A stretch of 64,000 bases of DNA from Arabidopsis thaliana (taxonomy: Eukaryota; Streptophyta; Magnoliopsida; Brassicales; Brassicaceae): contig NC_003075.7 in NCBI RefSeq assembly GCF_000001735.4, positions 11,223,001 through 11,287,000 of the forward strand. The letters are read 5' to 3'. This document shows, piece after piece, positions 43,725 to 55,645 of the stretch (its first letter is position 1; each line of letters starts with the position of its first letter). The notes under the pieces are model-generated. The model was not told the DNA's origin, did not search any database, and saw only the letters and a list, made by a program, of their open reading frames with translations. Both the position numbers and the translations under genes were made by a program.

Positions 43725-44672
43725 GCAGCTTCTTGATTTTTCCTTCTTTTTTATATGCTTTTGGTTTCTCAATGTATCAGTCACTGCCCATATGCAGTAG
43801 CAGACTAAGGTTGCACTGGTCTTTTTCTTGAAGCTGTTTATTCCGTCTTGCCAAATAATTGCTTAGTTGCAGACAATGTCGAAAGCTAAAGATGTTTGAT
43901 GTTATAAAGTTCCAATATTTTGGGGATTTTCTATTTGCATTTATGCCAAGTTGAATCCTATAGGTTTTGTTACTTCCACGTTCTACTAAACTTTGTAGTT
44001 TGTAAGCATCCGTCTTCTATTCAAAATGGAAATACAAAATCACTACAGGATTCCTGAAAATTGTGCTAAACTTCGTCATCAGAAAAACTTTTATGTAATT
44101 TTTTTAAAATGTCTTATCCAATTTAAAGATAACAGTAAAAGAATATTTTTATTCGTAAGAGCGGCCCAAGATAAACCACTCGTTATACCGATTTCCGAAC
44201 ACAACCCTAAAGAGGCTTCTTCGACGACGTTGGTTCTTCTTCCTTTGTCCTGCGCCGCGATCTCTCCTTCTCCAACTTCCCTCGTCCTGTCCAAAGGTAA
44301 GCTTCTTCAATTTCTGTCTCATACCAATCTTGCTTCGGCACCCTCCTTTTGTTTCGGTTCTTAACCCTAAATTTTCCCCTTCTATCCCAAAACACAGAGA
44401 TTGATAAACCCTAATTGTTCACCTTCTATTACTGAAACTTTATCTAGACTGTTCTGGATTTATGTTTGGATCAACCCTCTGCGTTGTATTGGATGTAGCC
44501 TTGACGCAGAAACCCTAATTTTCCGGAAGCGTCCTTGCTTGTTGTTTCAATTGCTTAATTGAGAATCTCTTTGGAACTATGAAAGTCTTAGAATCTCTCG
44601 TTTTGGTGAAAGTATCCCATTTTGCTTAATTTGTTCCTTTGTTTAACGTTGTGAATTTGCGTTGTGTAGAAA
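43725..44672. other. COX7a 3' UTR and BUD31 promoter/leader
   Basis: 3' UTR of the COX7a-like gene to about 44,000, then the BUD31 promoter (CGGCCCAA at about 44,162, AACCCTAAAG at about 44,202). A leader exon follows, then a leader intron 44297-44669 ending three bases before the ATG. An antisense or sense frame at 44,026-44,395 is leader sequence and not a gene. Confidence 0.55.
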
Positions 44673-45774
44673 ATGCCAAAGGTTAAAACTAACCGAGTCA
44701 AGTACCCAGAAGGATGGGAGTTGATCGAGCCTACTCTTCGAGAGCTTGATGCCAAGATGAGAGAAGGTTAGTTTCATATAAAGATTTTGTTATATCTCAA
44801 TAACATATGCTTTTGCTTGTTTCTTTTTCCCGTGATTTTGCTCTAACTATCGTGTTCCTTGTGCAGCTGAGACTGATTCACATGATGGTAAGAGAAAGTG
44901 TGAAACTTTATGGCCAATCTTCAAAGTTTCTCATCAGAGGAGTCGGTATGTATATGACCTTTATTACCGAAGGGAAGAAATATCTAAAGAGCTCTATGAA
45001 TTCTGCTTGGACCAGGGCTATGCAGATCGCAGTCTGATTGCCAAATGGAAAAAGGTATGTTTTTATATCATTCTTGAATTAACTTCTGTTTGTATGCCTT
45101 TTTAGTTAGTTGTCTAAGGCCAAATTGAAGCGATTTGGAGTTTCTATTATGTAAAATATTGTTGTATTAGTTTAGAGAGTCTAGTATCGCCTTACTGCAC
45201 AATGAGTCTTGAAGCTGTTTCTCTGAAATATATGTCCTTAGCATATGCACTTACTTGGAATGATCTCACTAACGAATAGGTTCTAGAATTGGTATTGTTG
45301 CTTTGTTTGGTGAAGAAATAAGATTTCTGGTAATTATACTTCGAACAAAGTGCATTGCCTCCACGATTTGCCAAATTTTGGATAGTTCTAACTTCTAACC
45401 ATACTCCCACATCTTAATGATGGTCACTCATGAATCGTTTATTAACAAACTCCTCCCTGTCAATTCTGTTGCATCTTCTCTTTGTAGGTTATACTATCCA
45501 GACATATACCTAGATTTCACTTTTGTTTTCTTTCATTGAACTAAGATTTTGTCATTTATACGTGTCTCTATACTTTGTGTTAAGTAACTCTAAAAACTCT
45601 CTGTTTTGTGTTTTGCAGTCGGGATACGAACGTTTATGCTGCTTGCGCTGCATACAGCCAAGAGACCACAACTATGGAACAACATGTGTATGCCGTGTTC
45701 CCAAACACTTGCGTGAAGAGAAAGTGGTCGAATGCGTTCACTGCGGCTGTCAAGGATGCGCGAGTGGCGATTAA
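44673..45774 (+). CDS. G10/BUD31 splicing factor
   Basis: Spliceosomal protein of the G10 (BUD31) family, 145 residues, from exons 44673-44766, 44867-45054 and 45619-45774. It starts [22 protein letters not shown], the hallmark N-terminus. A helical middle ([20 protein letters not shown]) precedes the Cys-rich zinc cluster ([25 protein letters not shown]). It acts in the NTC-associated part of the activated spliceosome in the nucleus. Length equals the recalled family length. The leader architecture is shared with the neighbouring COX7a-like gene. Confidence 0.93.
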
Positions 45775-47317
45775 ATTCAACATAGCTTTATTCGCTATCT
45801 CTGACTGTTTGTTACAATCTTGTCACTTGTTAAATCTGGATTATGTATTATTCCATAAAGGCTAAAAACCCTGACTAAAAATCTCCTTGCTCTTACTTAT
45901 CAACTCTGGGTGGTATTGCAAATAAAAAGAACGTTCCGGTTTGGTATATAGTTGAAACTTGAAAGTAGAAAGACGTTTCCCGGTTTGGTATCTTACTGAA
46001 TTAAAAGAGTGTTTTACTATTCCCAAAAGTGTCAATTTCTCTAAATTCGTGAGATTTGCAGCAAGTTTATCATGACGCCGTGAGTTATGTTTTGGTCAAC
46101 CGGTGATAGAACAAGATATTATTGAAGCAGAAATAATTATTAATTCTTGTATTTATCTAGACGAAACTTGATTGCTTGATCCAAGGAAATTGTTTTGACT
46201 TCAAAATTGTATTGGTTCTCACTACAGTTGACCTGCCCCTATGTTTCCATGTGGAACAAGATTCTTCGTCTTGGTCATATGGATTAGTATTATTTATTTC
46301 TAATCTTATCGTGTAATGCATGTATGATGTATGTTCTAAACAAGATGTCCACCAAGGTCCAAAACGAGAAGAGATGCCCATTACGCTCGCTCTAGATGCT
46401 TTGTGAAACTCGATGGACTTTCTTCTCTTTAAACTCACATAACATACATACATGATCCAAAATCCATGATCGTTCTTTTTTTTTTTGGGTTCATTTTTCA
46501 TGGTTTATTGGAAGCACAAAAGAAACCAAAAATAGGATCACAGTTCTTGGACATCGTTTAATACAAAACTAGAGGAAGTAAACATTAAAAAAAAAACTTG
46601 AAAAATTAGGGGAGGCTAAATCATTTTCTTGACGCGCTTGTAATAGGAGGAGCAATTGTGGTAAGTGGTTGGTGTGAATTAGAACCCAATTATCAACTAA
46701 GTCGAGTTTTGTTTAAAACCAATAAATTTCATATACAAGTTTGAAACTGAACATATAACTTTTTCTTTATATATCATAATTTTGAGTATAACGGATATAA
46801 CATTTTACTTAAATGAGAAAGTACTATTGAATTATCCAGAAGACGTGATCCGATGGAAAAATTCGTATCACACATGATCTTTTCTTTTTATGGCACACCA
46901 GATTTTGTTTACATTTATAATTCGATTTCATCTTTTTCTTAGAAAAAATGGTCAAAGAATGCAGCTGGTGACCAACTAGTGACCATACAACAAGAACAAA
47001 ATCTCATGGACTCTATTTAAGGTTTCCATAATTTAATTTACCGTATCACATTTCCAGCTAATTACACAAAACCGTCGATAAATAATTGTTTATAGAAAGA
47101 AATAAATACAAGAAAAACGTCAAAGGATAGCTACTATAAGTAAGGCAGACTTTAGGAACCCAAAATTCTGTTATTAATTTACAAAAACTAAAGAGTTTTT
47201 CACTTTTCAGTTTCTCTTCTTACCATTCACTCTAAAAAAACAGAGTCTTTATAAAACCGATCTCAGATTCTGAATCTGAATCAGAATCTGGATCAACATA
47301 ATTTTCTAACAAAAAAA
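45775..47317. other. intergenic region before CAT1
   Basis: BUD31 3' UTR, then a 20-bp sequence at 45931-45950 identical to 42541-42560, and a variant at about 45,972-45,990. A minus-strand frame at 46,157-46,501 has no recognisable domain or splice context. CAT1 promoter and leader lie right of about 47,160. Confidence 0.45.
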
Positions 47318-50300
47318 ATGGCTTCGGGTGGTGGTGACGATGGGCTTCGTCGGCGAGGCTGTTCATGCACAAAAGACGATTTCTTACCGGAAGAATCGTT
47401 CCAAAGCATGGGGAATTACCTAAAAGCCCTTAAAGAAACACCGAGTCGGTTCATGGATCGTATTATGACTCGGTCACTAGACTCCGACGAGATTAACGAG
47501 ATGAAGGCTCGTAGTGGTCACGAGATGAAGAAGACGTTGACGTGGTGGGATCTCATGTGGTTTGGTATCGGTGCAGTCATCGGCTCTGGGATATTCGTTC
47601 TCACTGGACTCGAAGCACGTAATCATTCCGGTCCAGCCGTCGTGTTGTCTTACGTTGTCTCTGGTGTCTCCGCCATGCTCTCCGTCTTTTGTTACACCGA
47701 GTTCGCCGTTGAGATTCCCGTCGCAGGTAACAAAATTATCATTTCCTCTGTTTCTCATTTATATTTATATTTTCGTTTTTTTTTTGGTATGTTATATTTA
47801 TATTTTCTTGTTAGAGAATTTCTAATTTGAAAAAGTTGAAAAATATTAAAATTTACAAGTTTAAAATTTCATTTTTACATCTTTGAACTAAAGACGCATC
47901 TTAACAGATCCTATTTTTTTGTAACGTCGGTCATAAATATGCGAATTTCAAGAAAATGTTCAGACTATATTTTTTAGGATTAGTGTCATAAGTAGGAAGA
48001 TAGGGAAAATACGTTTAAGCAGGCTAAGAGTCTCTTAGCTGGTTAAATTTAGTTTTAATTACGATTTACATGTTTAAACGAAACGCATATTTGAGGATAT
48101 CTTTTCTAGCGATATTCTAACTATAGTGTCATCATAATTAGGGAATAGAAAAATGTAGCGTACATTTATCAAGATCTAATAAATATGCAGACGTATCATT
48201 TCTGACAACTTCGTCAATAAGAAAATATTCTACTTGATTCAATCATTTATGCTGGTGCATTTTTCCGGCAACTTAATCCTTCTTTTTTTGGTTCGGTGTC
48301 GATTAAGTTTTTGTCCCATGTTTTGGGAGTCACTAGTGGTTATGAGTCCTTTTTTTATATATCAGTTGCATAATTCACCTCAATACAACGACCAATAAAA
48401 TATTCTGTTGATGTACAAAGAGTCAACCATACGATATGCTTTTAGTAATACTTCTAAACTCAACATTAATTAAAAATGTAGTTATTGTCTTACTTGTAAA
48501 TTATTTAGGTTAAAACCAAAAAAAAAAAAACTATTTAGGTTTAAAATGTGTAAATGAATAAGATCAGCTTCTTTATTACAAAAATTACTATAGAACAAAT
48601 ATTGAATTTTCAACTCTCGTAGCGTGACGGAATCTCTGGGGTCAACTAGTTGACATCTGACTTATGAGGGTCGTTCACACTATCTAGTATCAATCTACTA
48701 TTTATCCTCCGTTTTTTTCCTTTTAAATTTGATAGTAGCTACAATACTATCAAATCACAAATTAAACAATCGAATGATTTGATTATTATCTTAGAGTTGC
48801 AAAATATTTGTTGCCATTTATTAGATTGTTAGCTACTTTTAAAATTGTATTTAAAACTTTGTAATTTCACAATTTTAGTCATGGGGTCTACCTAGAAGAC
48901 TTTTACATACAGACAAAGAAATTAAGCTAAACAGATGATTACTTACGTCAATGACCTTATATACGTAAGTCCCAACTATATAAGTCAAGCTTGTAAATTG
49001 CCTTTATTGACAGTTCAAAAGTAAATTAATTTAATATAGTATTACTACTCAAAAATATATTTTTCATTTTCGAAATAACTTGTAGTGAAATCCCACTAGA
49101 GATTATGTTTGGGTCCTAGAAAGTAGAAAGTGGAGTCATTTTCAAAATTATTTTTTACTTCCAAGTTGTTTCGAACTCAAATTGAATATTATCGTAAATA
49201 GAAACTCAAACGCATACATTACTTCGCCCACAATTATTTGTAAAAACATTATGTAATTTCTTTCATATTTACTATTTAATTTACATAACCATTGAGTCAA
49301 TGTTTAGGCGGTTCTTTTGCCTACTTAAGAGTGGAGCTCGGCGACTTCATGGCCTTCATCGCCGCGGGAAACATAATCCTCGAATACGTTGTCGGTGGAG
49401 CTGCCGTGGCTCGATCGTGGACCTCTTACTTCGCCACTCTCTTAAACCATAAACCTGAAGACTTCCGCATCATAGTTCACAAACTCGGCGAAGACTATAG
49501 CCACTTAGATCCAATAGCCGTCGGCGTTTGCGCCATCATTTGTGTTTTAGCTGTCGTTGGCACAAAAGGCTCCTCAAGATTCAATTACATTGCTTCTATA
49601 ATCCACATGGTCGTGATTCTCTTTGTTATCATCGCCGGATTTACTAAAGCCGATGTGAAAAACTACAGCGATTTCACTCCTTACGGCGTTAGAGGAGTGT
49701 TTAAATCCGCCGCGGTTCTTTTCTTTGCCTATATTGGATTTGATGCGGTTTCAACGATGGCTGAGGAGACAAAGAATCCAGGGAGAGATATTCCTATTGG
49801 TCTTGTTGGATCGATGGTGGTTACTACGGTTTGTTATTGTCTCATGGCGGTTACGTTGTGTCTTATGCAGCCGTATCAACAGATTGATCCGGACGCGCCA
49901 TTCTCGGTTGCGTTTTCTGCCGTTGGATGGGATTGGGCTAAGTACATTGTCGCCTTTGGGGCTCTTAAAGGTATGCCAAAGATTTTGGCCTTCATTATTT
50001 ATTTGCGTTTGCGTTTACATTTAGTATAGTCTAAAATCTATACTAATCTTTGAAATGTTTAGGTATGACGACGGTTTTGTTAGTTGGGGCCATTGGTCAA
50101 GCTAGGTACATGACACACATAGCCCGAGCCCATATGATGCCTCCATGGCTAGCTCAAGTCAACGCAAAGACCGGAACACCAATTAACGCGACCGTGGTAA
50201 TGCTTGCCGCGACAGCTCTCATAGCATTCTTCACAAAACTGAAAATTTTAGCCGATCTCTTGTCTGTTTCCACACTTTTCATCTTCATGTTCGTTGCTGT

Positions 50301-50775
50301 GGCTCTTCTCGTTAGAAGATATTACGTCACCGGAGAAACATCGACCCGTGACCGTAACAAGTTTTTAGTGTTCTTAGGTTTGATTCTTGCGTCCTCTACC
50401 GCGACTGCTGTTTATTGGGCTTTGGAAGAAGAAGGTTGGATTGGGTATTGCATTACGGTTCCTATATGGTTTCTGTCTACGGTTGCCATGAAGTTTCTTG
50501 TACCGCAAGCTAGGGCTCCGAAAATTTGGGGTGTTCCTTTGGTTCCGTGGTTGCCTTCTGCTTCCATCGCTATTAATATCTTCCTTCTTGGTTCCATCGA
50601 TACAAAATCGTTCGTTAGGTTTGCAATCTGGACAGGTATTCTGCTCATATATTACGTCTTGTTTGGGTTGCACGCAACGTATGATACAGCTAAGGCGACG
50701 TTGAAGGAGAAGCAGGCATTGCAGAAAGCTGAGGAAGGTGGTGTTGTTGCTGATAATTCTTGTTCTGCAACTTAA
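47318..50775 (+). CDS. CAT1: cationic amino acid transporter (APC superfamily, CAT family)
   Basis: Plasma-membrane importer of cationic amino acids (Arg, Lys, His), also called AAT1. Three exons: 47318-47726, 49308-49970, 50063-50775; 594 residues. A hydrophilic N-terminus (about 75 residues) is followed by the first membrane helix with WFGIGAVIGSGIFVLTG, the conserved APC substrate-binding loop. Further helices continue through exons 2 and 3 (for example FFAYIGFDAVSTMAEETKNP, a strong CAT signature), about 14 in all. The intron between exons 1 and 2 is 1,581 bp, by far the longest confirmed in this window; it is AT-rich and shows no gene. Corresponds to At4g21120 in memory. Confidence 0.94.
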
Positions 50776-51307
50776 GCTCACTAGTTGGTTTTAATATATT
50801 GTTAAAGTGTTTGGCTTTGGATTCGGGTTTATTAATAGTTGTCAGATTCTTCGTTTGGTTAATTAGTGTTCTGATCTCAAGAATTGTAATGTCTTTGGTT
50901 TGTTTAGATTTTCAATATGTTAATAGATTTTCTTCACATTTGCATCAAACATGATAATTAAGGTCTGGTTTAATCCTTCTCAAGTAAAATAGATGTGTGA
51001 CAAAAGTATGTCGTATTTGAAACCAAAAATCAACTTATTCGAGTTACCAACGTTTTAATTTATGAATTCACAAGATACTTTTTTCCATTTAATTTGTTTA
51101 TGAGTAAGTTGATTAATTTGTGGGTTAGGCCCATCATGAAGTAAACCTATTAACCTAGTATTGTTTGCGGGGAAAGTTAGGGCAATTTGTGGATTTCTTA
51201 TTTAAGACAGAACAAAGAAGAAAACAAACTCTGTATTTTTTTCTCCATCGCCAGTAAACCCTGCGTTCTCTCTCGCTCGCTTGTGTGTGATAGAGAGGGA
51301 GAGAAGA
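50776..51307. other. CAT1 3' UTR and U3-55K promoter
   Basis: CAT1 3' UTR to about 50,950, then a short spacer and the promoter/leader of the next gene, with a GGGCC-type element near 51,127 and a TC-rich leader at 51,240-51,300. Confidence 0.45.
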
Positions 51308-53286
51308 ATGAAACTCGAGAAGAAGAAAGGTATTGGGGCGAAGAGAAGAGGGAAAAAGAGTTCCATCGATCATGATCCTTTCTTAGAGGAAGAGACAGAG
51401 AAGCGGAGAAAATTCAATTACGATGATGATGATGATATCGAATCTGTAGAATCTGAAGAGGAAGGGAAGGTTGGTGAGGAGGTGGAGGATGAGTTTGCTC
51501 ATGAGACGGTAGGCGAGAAACGAAAGAGACTGGCGGAGGATACTTTGAATAGAATCGAAGAGGCGAAACAGAGAGAGCATGAAGAAGATAACGAGGAAGA
51601 TGATGATTTTAGAGATTCGCTTGTGGCAAAGACTCTAATGCAGGAACAGCTCGAGAAGAGTGGTCGTGTTCGGAGAGCCAATGCATTGAGGTAATGAAGA
51701 AGAAAGTTGTTATTTTTCATATTTGAGTCCATGAGCTAGGTTTTTATATTTGAAACCACTCCTCAGGACTTGTTTAACTACGTATTCATAGACTTCAAAA
51801 ATGCTTGTGATTTAGGTTTTATGGAATTTTAGGAATTAGTTTACATTAGTTTTTATATAATGGCTTGGAGATTGTTTGTACTGATACTCTGATTAAACTT
51901 TACCGTGTCAGGGTTCAAGATCTACAGAGTAGCGATAAGTTTCGTGTTATAGTCAAACACCAACATTCTGTTACAGGAGTAGCTCTATCAGATGATGATT
52001 CAAGAGGGTTCTCAGTTTCGAAAGACGGTACTATTCTGCATTGGGATGTATCTTCTGGTAAAAGTGATGAGTACAAATGGCCAAGCGATGAAGTTTTGAA
52101 GTCTCACGGGTTAAAGTTCCAGGAATCTTGGTATACAAGACATAACAAACAATCTCTAGCATTAGCTGTTAGCTCTGATGGCCGGTATTTAGCGACTGGA
52201 GGAGTTGATTGCCATGTTCATTTGTGGGATATCCGAACACGAGAGCATGTCCAGGTAAACAAGCTTAAAAATAATCAAGTTAAGGATTCTGTTCATTGTG
52301 TCTTGCTCTCAGCCTCTTTTATTAGATATGTATCTATTGCAGGCTTTTACAGGTCACTGTGGCATTGTTTCTAGTCTATGCTTTAGAGAAGGAACTGCAG
52401 AACTCTTTTCTGGTTCATATGATGGAACATTAAGTATATGGAATGCAGAACATAGAACATATATAGAATCATGTTTTGGACACCAGTCTGAACTTCTATC
52501 CATTGATGCTCTAGGGAGGGAGCGTGTTCTCAGTGTTGGACGCGATAGAACAATGCAGTTATATAAGGTAGGTATTGTGGTCTGTTTGATTTGTTTGTCT
52601 ATATCTAAGCACGATTTTTGTTTCCTATCAGGTTCCCGAGTCTACTCGGTTGATCTATCGAGCTTCCGAATCAAATTTTGAGTGCTGCTGTTTTGTTAAT
52701 AGTGATGAGTTTTTGTCCGGATCAGATAATGGAAGTATTGCACTTTGGTCCATTTTGAAAAAGAAACCAGTGTTTATCGTTAACAATGCTCACCACGTGA
52801 TAGCTGATCATGATTCTGTTAACCATAACTGTACACCAGCATGTTCTTGGGTCAGTTCAGTTGCTGTCTGTAGAGGTAGCGAGCTTGCTGCATCGGGAGC
52901 TGGTAATGGTTGTGTGCGTTTATGGGGTGTTGAAAGTGGATCTAGTGCTATACAACCTTTATACGAGCTTCCACTTGTAAGTTTGTTTTCCTAGGTCGGC
53001 TCTTATTGCTATTTGTGTGTTGCATCTGTTACTGACATCCAATGCTTATGACCTTTTTGCAGCCTGGGTTTGTGAACTCTTTAGCTTTTGCAAAATCTGG
53101 TCGGTTTCTGATCGCTGGTGTTGGACAGGTACACATTTTCCTTTAACCAGACATATATATTCGTCTCTGTGAATGCCAATCTTAACTGTAACTTTGGGTA
53201 TATGGCAGGAACCGCGGCTCGGAAGATGGGGTTGCTTAAAATCTGCGCAGAACGGTGTTGCAATACATCCCTTAAGGCTTTCATGA
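51308..53286 (+). CDS. EMB2271: U3 snoRNP-associated WD40 protein (U3-55K/Rrp9)
   Basis: Nucleolar protein of the U3 snoRNP needed for early 18S rRNA processing. Six exons: 51308-51690, 51912-52254, 52343-52567, 52632-52976, 53063-53128, 53209-53286; 479 residues. The N-terminus is basic then very acidic (KKKGIGAKRRGKK, YDDDDDIESVESEEE), typical of nucleolar proteins. A block VAKTLMQEQLEKSGRVRR precedes about seven WD40 repeats (HLWDIRTREH, LSIWNAEHRTY, IALWSI, VRLWGVES). It ends in RLGRWGCLKSAQNGVAIHPL, a conserved Rrp9 tail. The true start is ATG 51308. Embryo-defective naming is from recall (At4g21130). Confidence 0.93.
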
Positions 53287-54490
53287 AGGGATCTCAATTT
53301 AGATTGCAACTTATTTTAGAACTTCAGTTATGTAGAGGTACTACAGCTATATTTTTGACATGGAAGGGAAGAAAGAGAACATATAGAGGCTCTAATTAAA
53401 CAAAATCGGAAAGTCCCATTCCTGCTTTATGCTTAAAAGTCTTGTTTTATTGATCAAACAACATATACAATCTGATCTTTACGCATAGAGGAACTTTGTT
53501 TTAGTGGTATTCAAAAGATCCTAAAGAATACTAGAATTGATAAAAATTTGTGGTTTAAGAACTCAGATACACAAACTTGATTATTTTACCAGAGATTTGG
53601 ACTCAATAGGTCTACAAAAATAGCTAGTGAACTAAGGAAACATAGAAGCCAAGAGGTCCCTAGATGAAGTCTAATGACTACGATTCTCTCTAGACTAGCT
53701 ACCTCAGCTTTCAAACTATGATGATCCTTGGAGAATCGTGGTCTTTGTAGCTTTAGGACTCTTGCCATTGCACTCTACTGGACCGGGTAACAAGATGCAG
53801 AAAATGATATGGAGAGCTTGAAGAAAATACCCAGAAACTATGCATTTGAATGAAGAAGCACAAGCAGATGCAGGACATCCTTTCCTACATAACATTCTGC
53901 TGAACTTCCAACACAAAGCTCACAGAGGACAAACCTCAACTCCCATATTGATTAAACAGTTGTAATCTTGGTGCAGAACTGTAGATTCCAAGATAGTCTG
54001 CAGTTCTTATCTAGGAATATGGTTTTGGTAAGGATAAAAAGTTATACCAAGTTTGAGCTGATCATGACCCAGTGGCCTTCCTAAAGGTTAGAATATATGA
54101 AGAGACAAATCCTAAATGTATGAGTGTACAGTGTTCATACACATAATACTGAAAAATGAAGATTTGAAAGAAGTATGCAAACAGGCAAACACGATCAAGG
54201 AAAGAGATACAAAAGAGGTTTAACAAGATTCCATTTACATCCTAGACAACTTCACCTCTCAGAAGGCCGATATGAAACAATATAAAGTAGAAAAAGATTA
54301 AACTTTCAAGCTTCAACTAATATTCTATCATATAGTAGCAACTGCCAGTGACCATTTTATTTCAAGTAGATCACAAAAATAAAGACAAATGTCTCAAAGT
54401 TATATCCATTGATCGAAATCCAATCAACACAACTAATAAAACAAGAGAAAACCAATGACGCAAAGACAAATTCCTCTAACCTTAACAAGA
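53287..54490. other. convergent 3' region, no gene seen
   Basis: Lies between two convergent genes. The 3' UTRs occupy its ends. The middle (53,600-54,300) has no frame with recognisable content. I checked for box C/D snoRNA (an ATGATGA at about 53,717 lacks a partner D box at the usual distance) and for tRNA, and found neither. Confidence 0.4.
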
Positions 54491-55222
54491 TCATCTCAAC
54501 TTCTCTTTACCAGAGCTCTTCCTAGCCGCAGCATTCATAATCCTCTCCAAATACCCTTCAATAGGTGGAGTAAGCGTAGCCGTACCTCGACTCACCGGAA
54601 ACGGAGTCAAATCACGCACTAAAGCCGCCTTCTTCAAATTCTCCGGCAATGCCTCAACCGCAGCGTTCCTCATCTTCATCAAACTAATCTCCGCTACACG
54701 TCTCGCTCTATGCTCTCTCATAAGCACTCTACTATACTCTTTCGCAAGTCTAATCCCATCCTCCACTGTAACCTTATACTTTGGTAACTCATCTTCCGTA
54801 AAAATCCCTAACGAAATGTAATCCAATCCTGGAGTCCCAATCCTCATCGGCGCAGTAGTAACTCCCATCGTAAAGGATCCACCTTTCTTCTGAAAATCAA
54901 TCTCTTTTTGCCTCGCTTTACTGATTAGCCCTAGCTTCTCTCGTCTCGCTTCTCGCTCTCTTTCCTTAGGTCTCAGGTAACGAACAGGACAAGGAGCGTT
55001 TATGCATTGATCTGAGATTCTTCCTTTTCCCTTATCCACCTCATCACCACCTCTGCCACCGCCGTTTCCACCGCCTTTTTTGATTGTGAGTTTGTTGCGT
55101 TTCAATGATTGGCCTGTCTTCAGCTTCGATTTTCCTTTGGGGGTTCCACTAGCGTAACATTTCTGGAGAAGATTGTAACTCACTGAGTCAATTATAGGTT
55201 TTGGTCTCGCGAATCTGATCAT
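54491..55222 (-). CDS. mitochondrial ribosomal protein mL40-like
   Basis: Intron-less 243-residue basic protein. The N-terminus (MIRFARPKPIIDSVSYNLLQ) is consistent with mitochondrial targeting. A Gly/Lys-rich linker follows, then a conserved segment starting CINAPCPVRYLRPKEREREARREKL, a block GVTTAPMRIGTPGLDYISLG, and a helical tail with SRVLMREHRARRVAEISLMK. I recall this family being annotated as copper-ion binding and later as mL40 of the plant mitoribosome; that function is recall, not proven from sequence. It is divergent from the ribophorin gene, whose start codon lies about 420 bp away. Confidence 0.75.
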   Translation of the reverse strand: MIRFARPKPIIDSVSYNLLQKCYASGTPKGKSKLKTGQSLKRNKLTIKKGGGNGGGRGGDEVDKGKGRISDQCINAPCPVRYLRPKEREREARREKLGLISKARQKEIDFQKKGGSFTMGVTTAPMRIGTPGLDYISLGIFTEDELPKYKVTVEDGIRLAKEYSRVLMREHRARRVAEISLMKMRNAAVEALPENLKKAALVRDLTPFPVSRGTATLTPPIEGYLERIMNAAARKSSGKEKLR

Positions 55223-55645
55223 TTTCAGATTCTGATTTCCTCAGAGCTCTCTCTGTTTGAAATGAAAATGGTGATTGAAGTTGATCTGCAAGGTTTAGGG
55301 TTTCAAGGTACGCCGTCGTTTCATGAAGTGTAATTTAAGTTCAAATCGAGGGTAAATCGGTAATATCAGGTAGTGTCATCAAACTCACACTCATTTTTTA
55401 GCCTTCTCTCTGGTTCGTCGTCTGGTTCAAAAGCTATAGATCGATCCTAGGCTTACCTCAAACCTCAGTCTCCGTTGACTACTGAGACTCGTCGACCTCT
55501 GATCCGCTTCTTCGACTATACGGATCTACTTCCGATCTGTAAGAAGCTTAAATCTTCGGTTGATTTTGGAATCCATCCGTCGTAGATGTGTAATTGTATT
55601 GATTTGGATGAGTTTATCTGTTTTTTTGAGTTTTCTTATGCAGTG
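55223..55645. other. divergent promoter and ribophorin leader intron
   Basis: Shared promoter of the mL40-like gene (-) and ribophorin II (+), with GGTTTAGGGTTTC at about 55,290. The ribophorin leader contains a likely intron 55539-55643 (TCT|GTAAGA ... TGCAG), which removes an in-frame upstream ATG at 55586. Confidence 0.5.

Noticed and set aside
44026-44395. Overlapping sense and antisense frames before BUD31
   Set aside because: They lie in the BUD31 promoter, leader exon and leader intron; no domain on either strand.
45400-45420. CTCCCACATCT resembling the snRNA upstream sequence element
   Set aside because: Lies in a BUD31 intron, differs from the consensus at its end, and has no TATA box at the required spacing or snRNA-like sequence after it.
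46157-46501. 114-codon minus-strand frame in the BUD31-CAT1 spacer
   Set aside because: No domain, no promoter or splice context that I can support, and low-complexity N-terminus; left as intergenic.
53700-53900. Possible box C/D snoRNA around ATGATGA
   Set aside because: No CTGA box at a plausible distance and no terminal stem.
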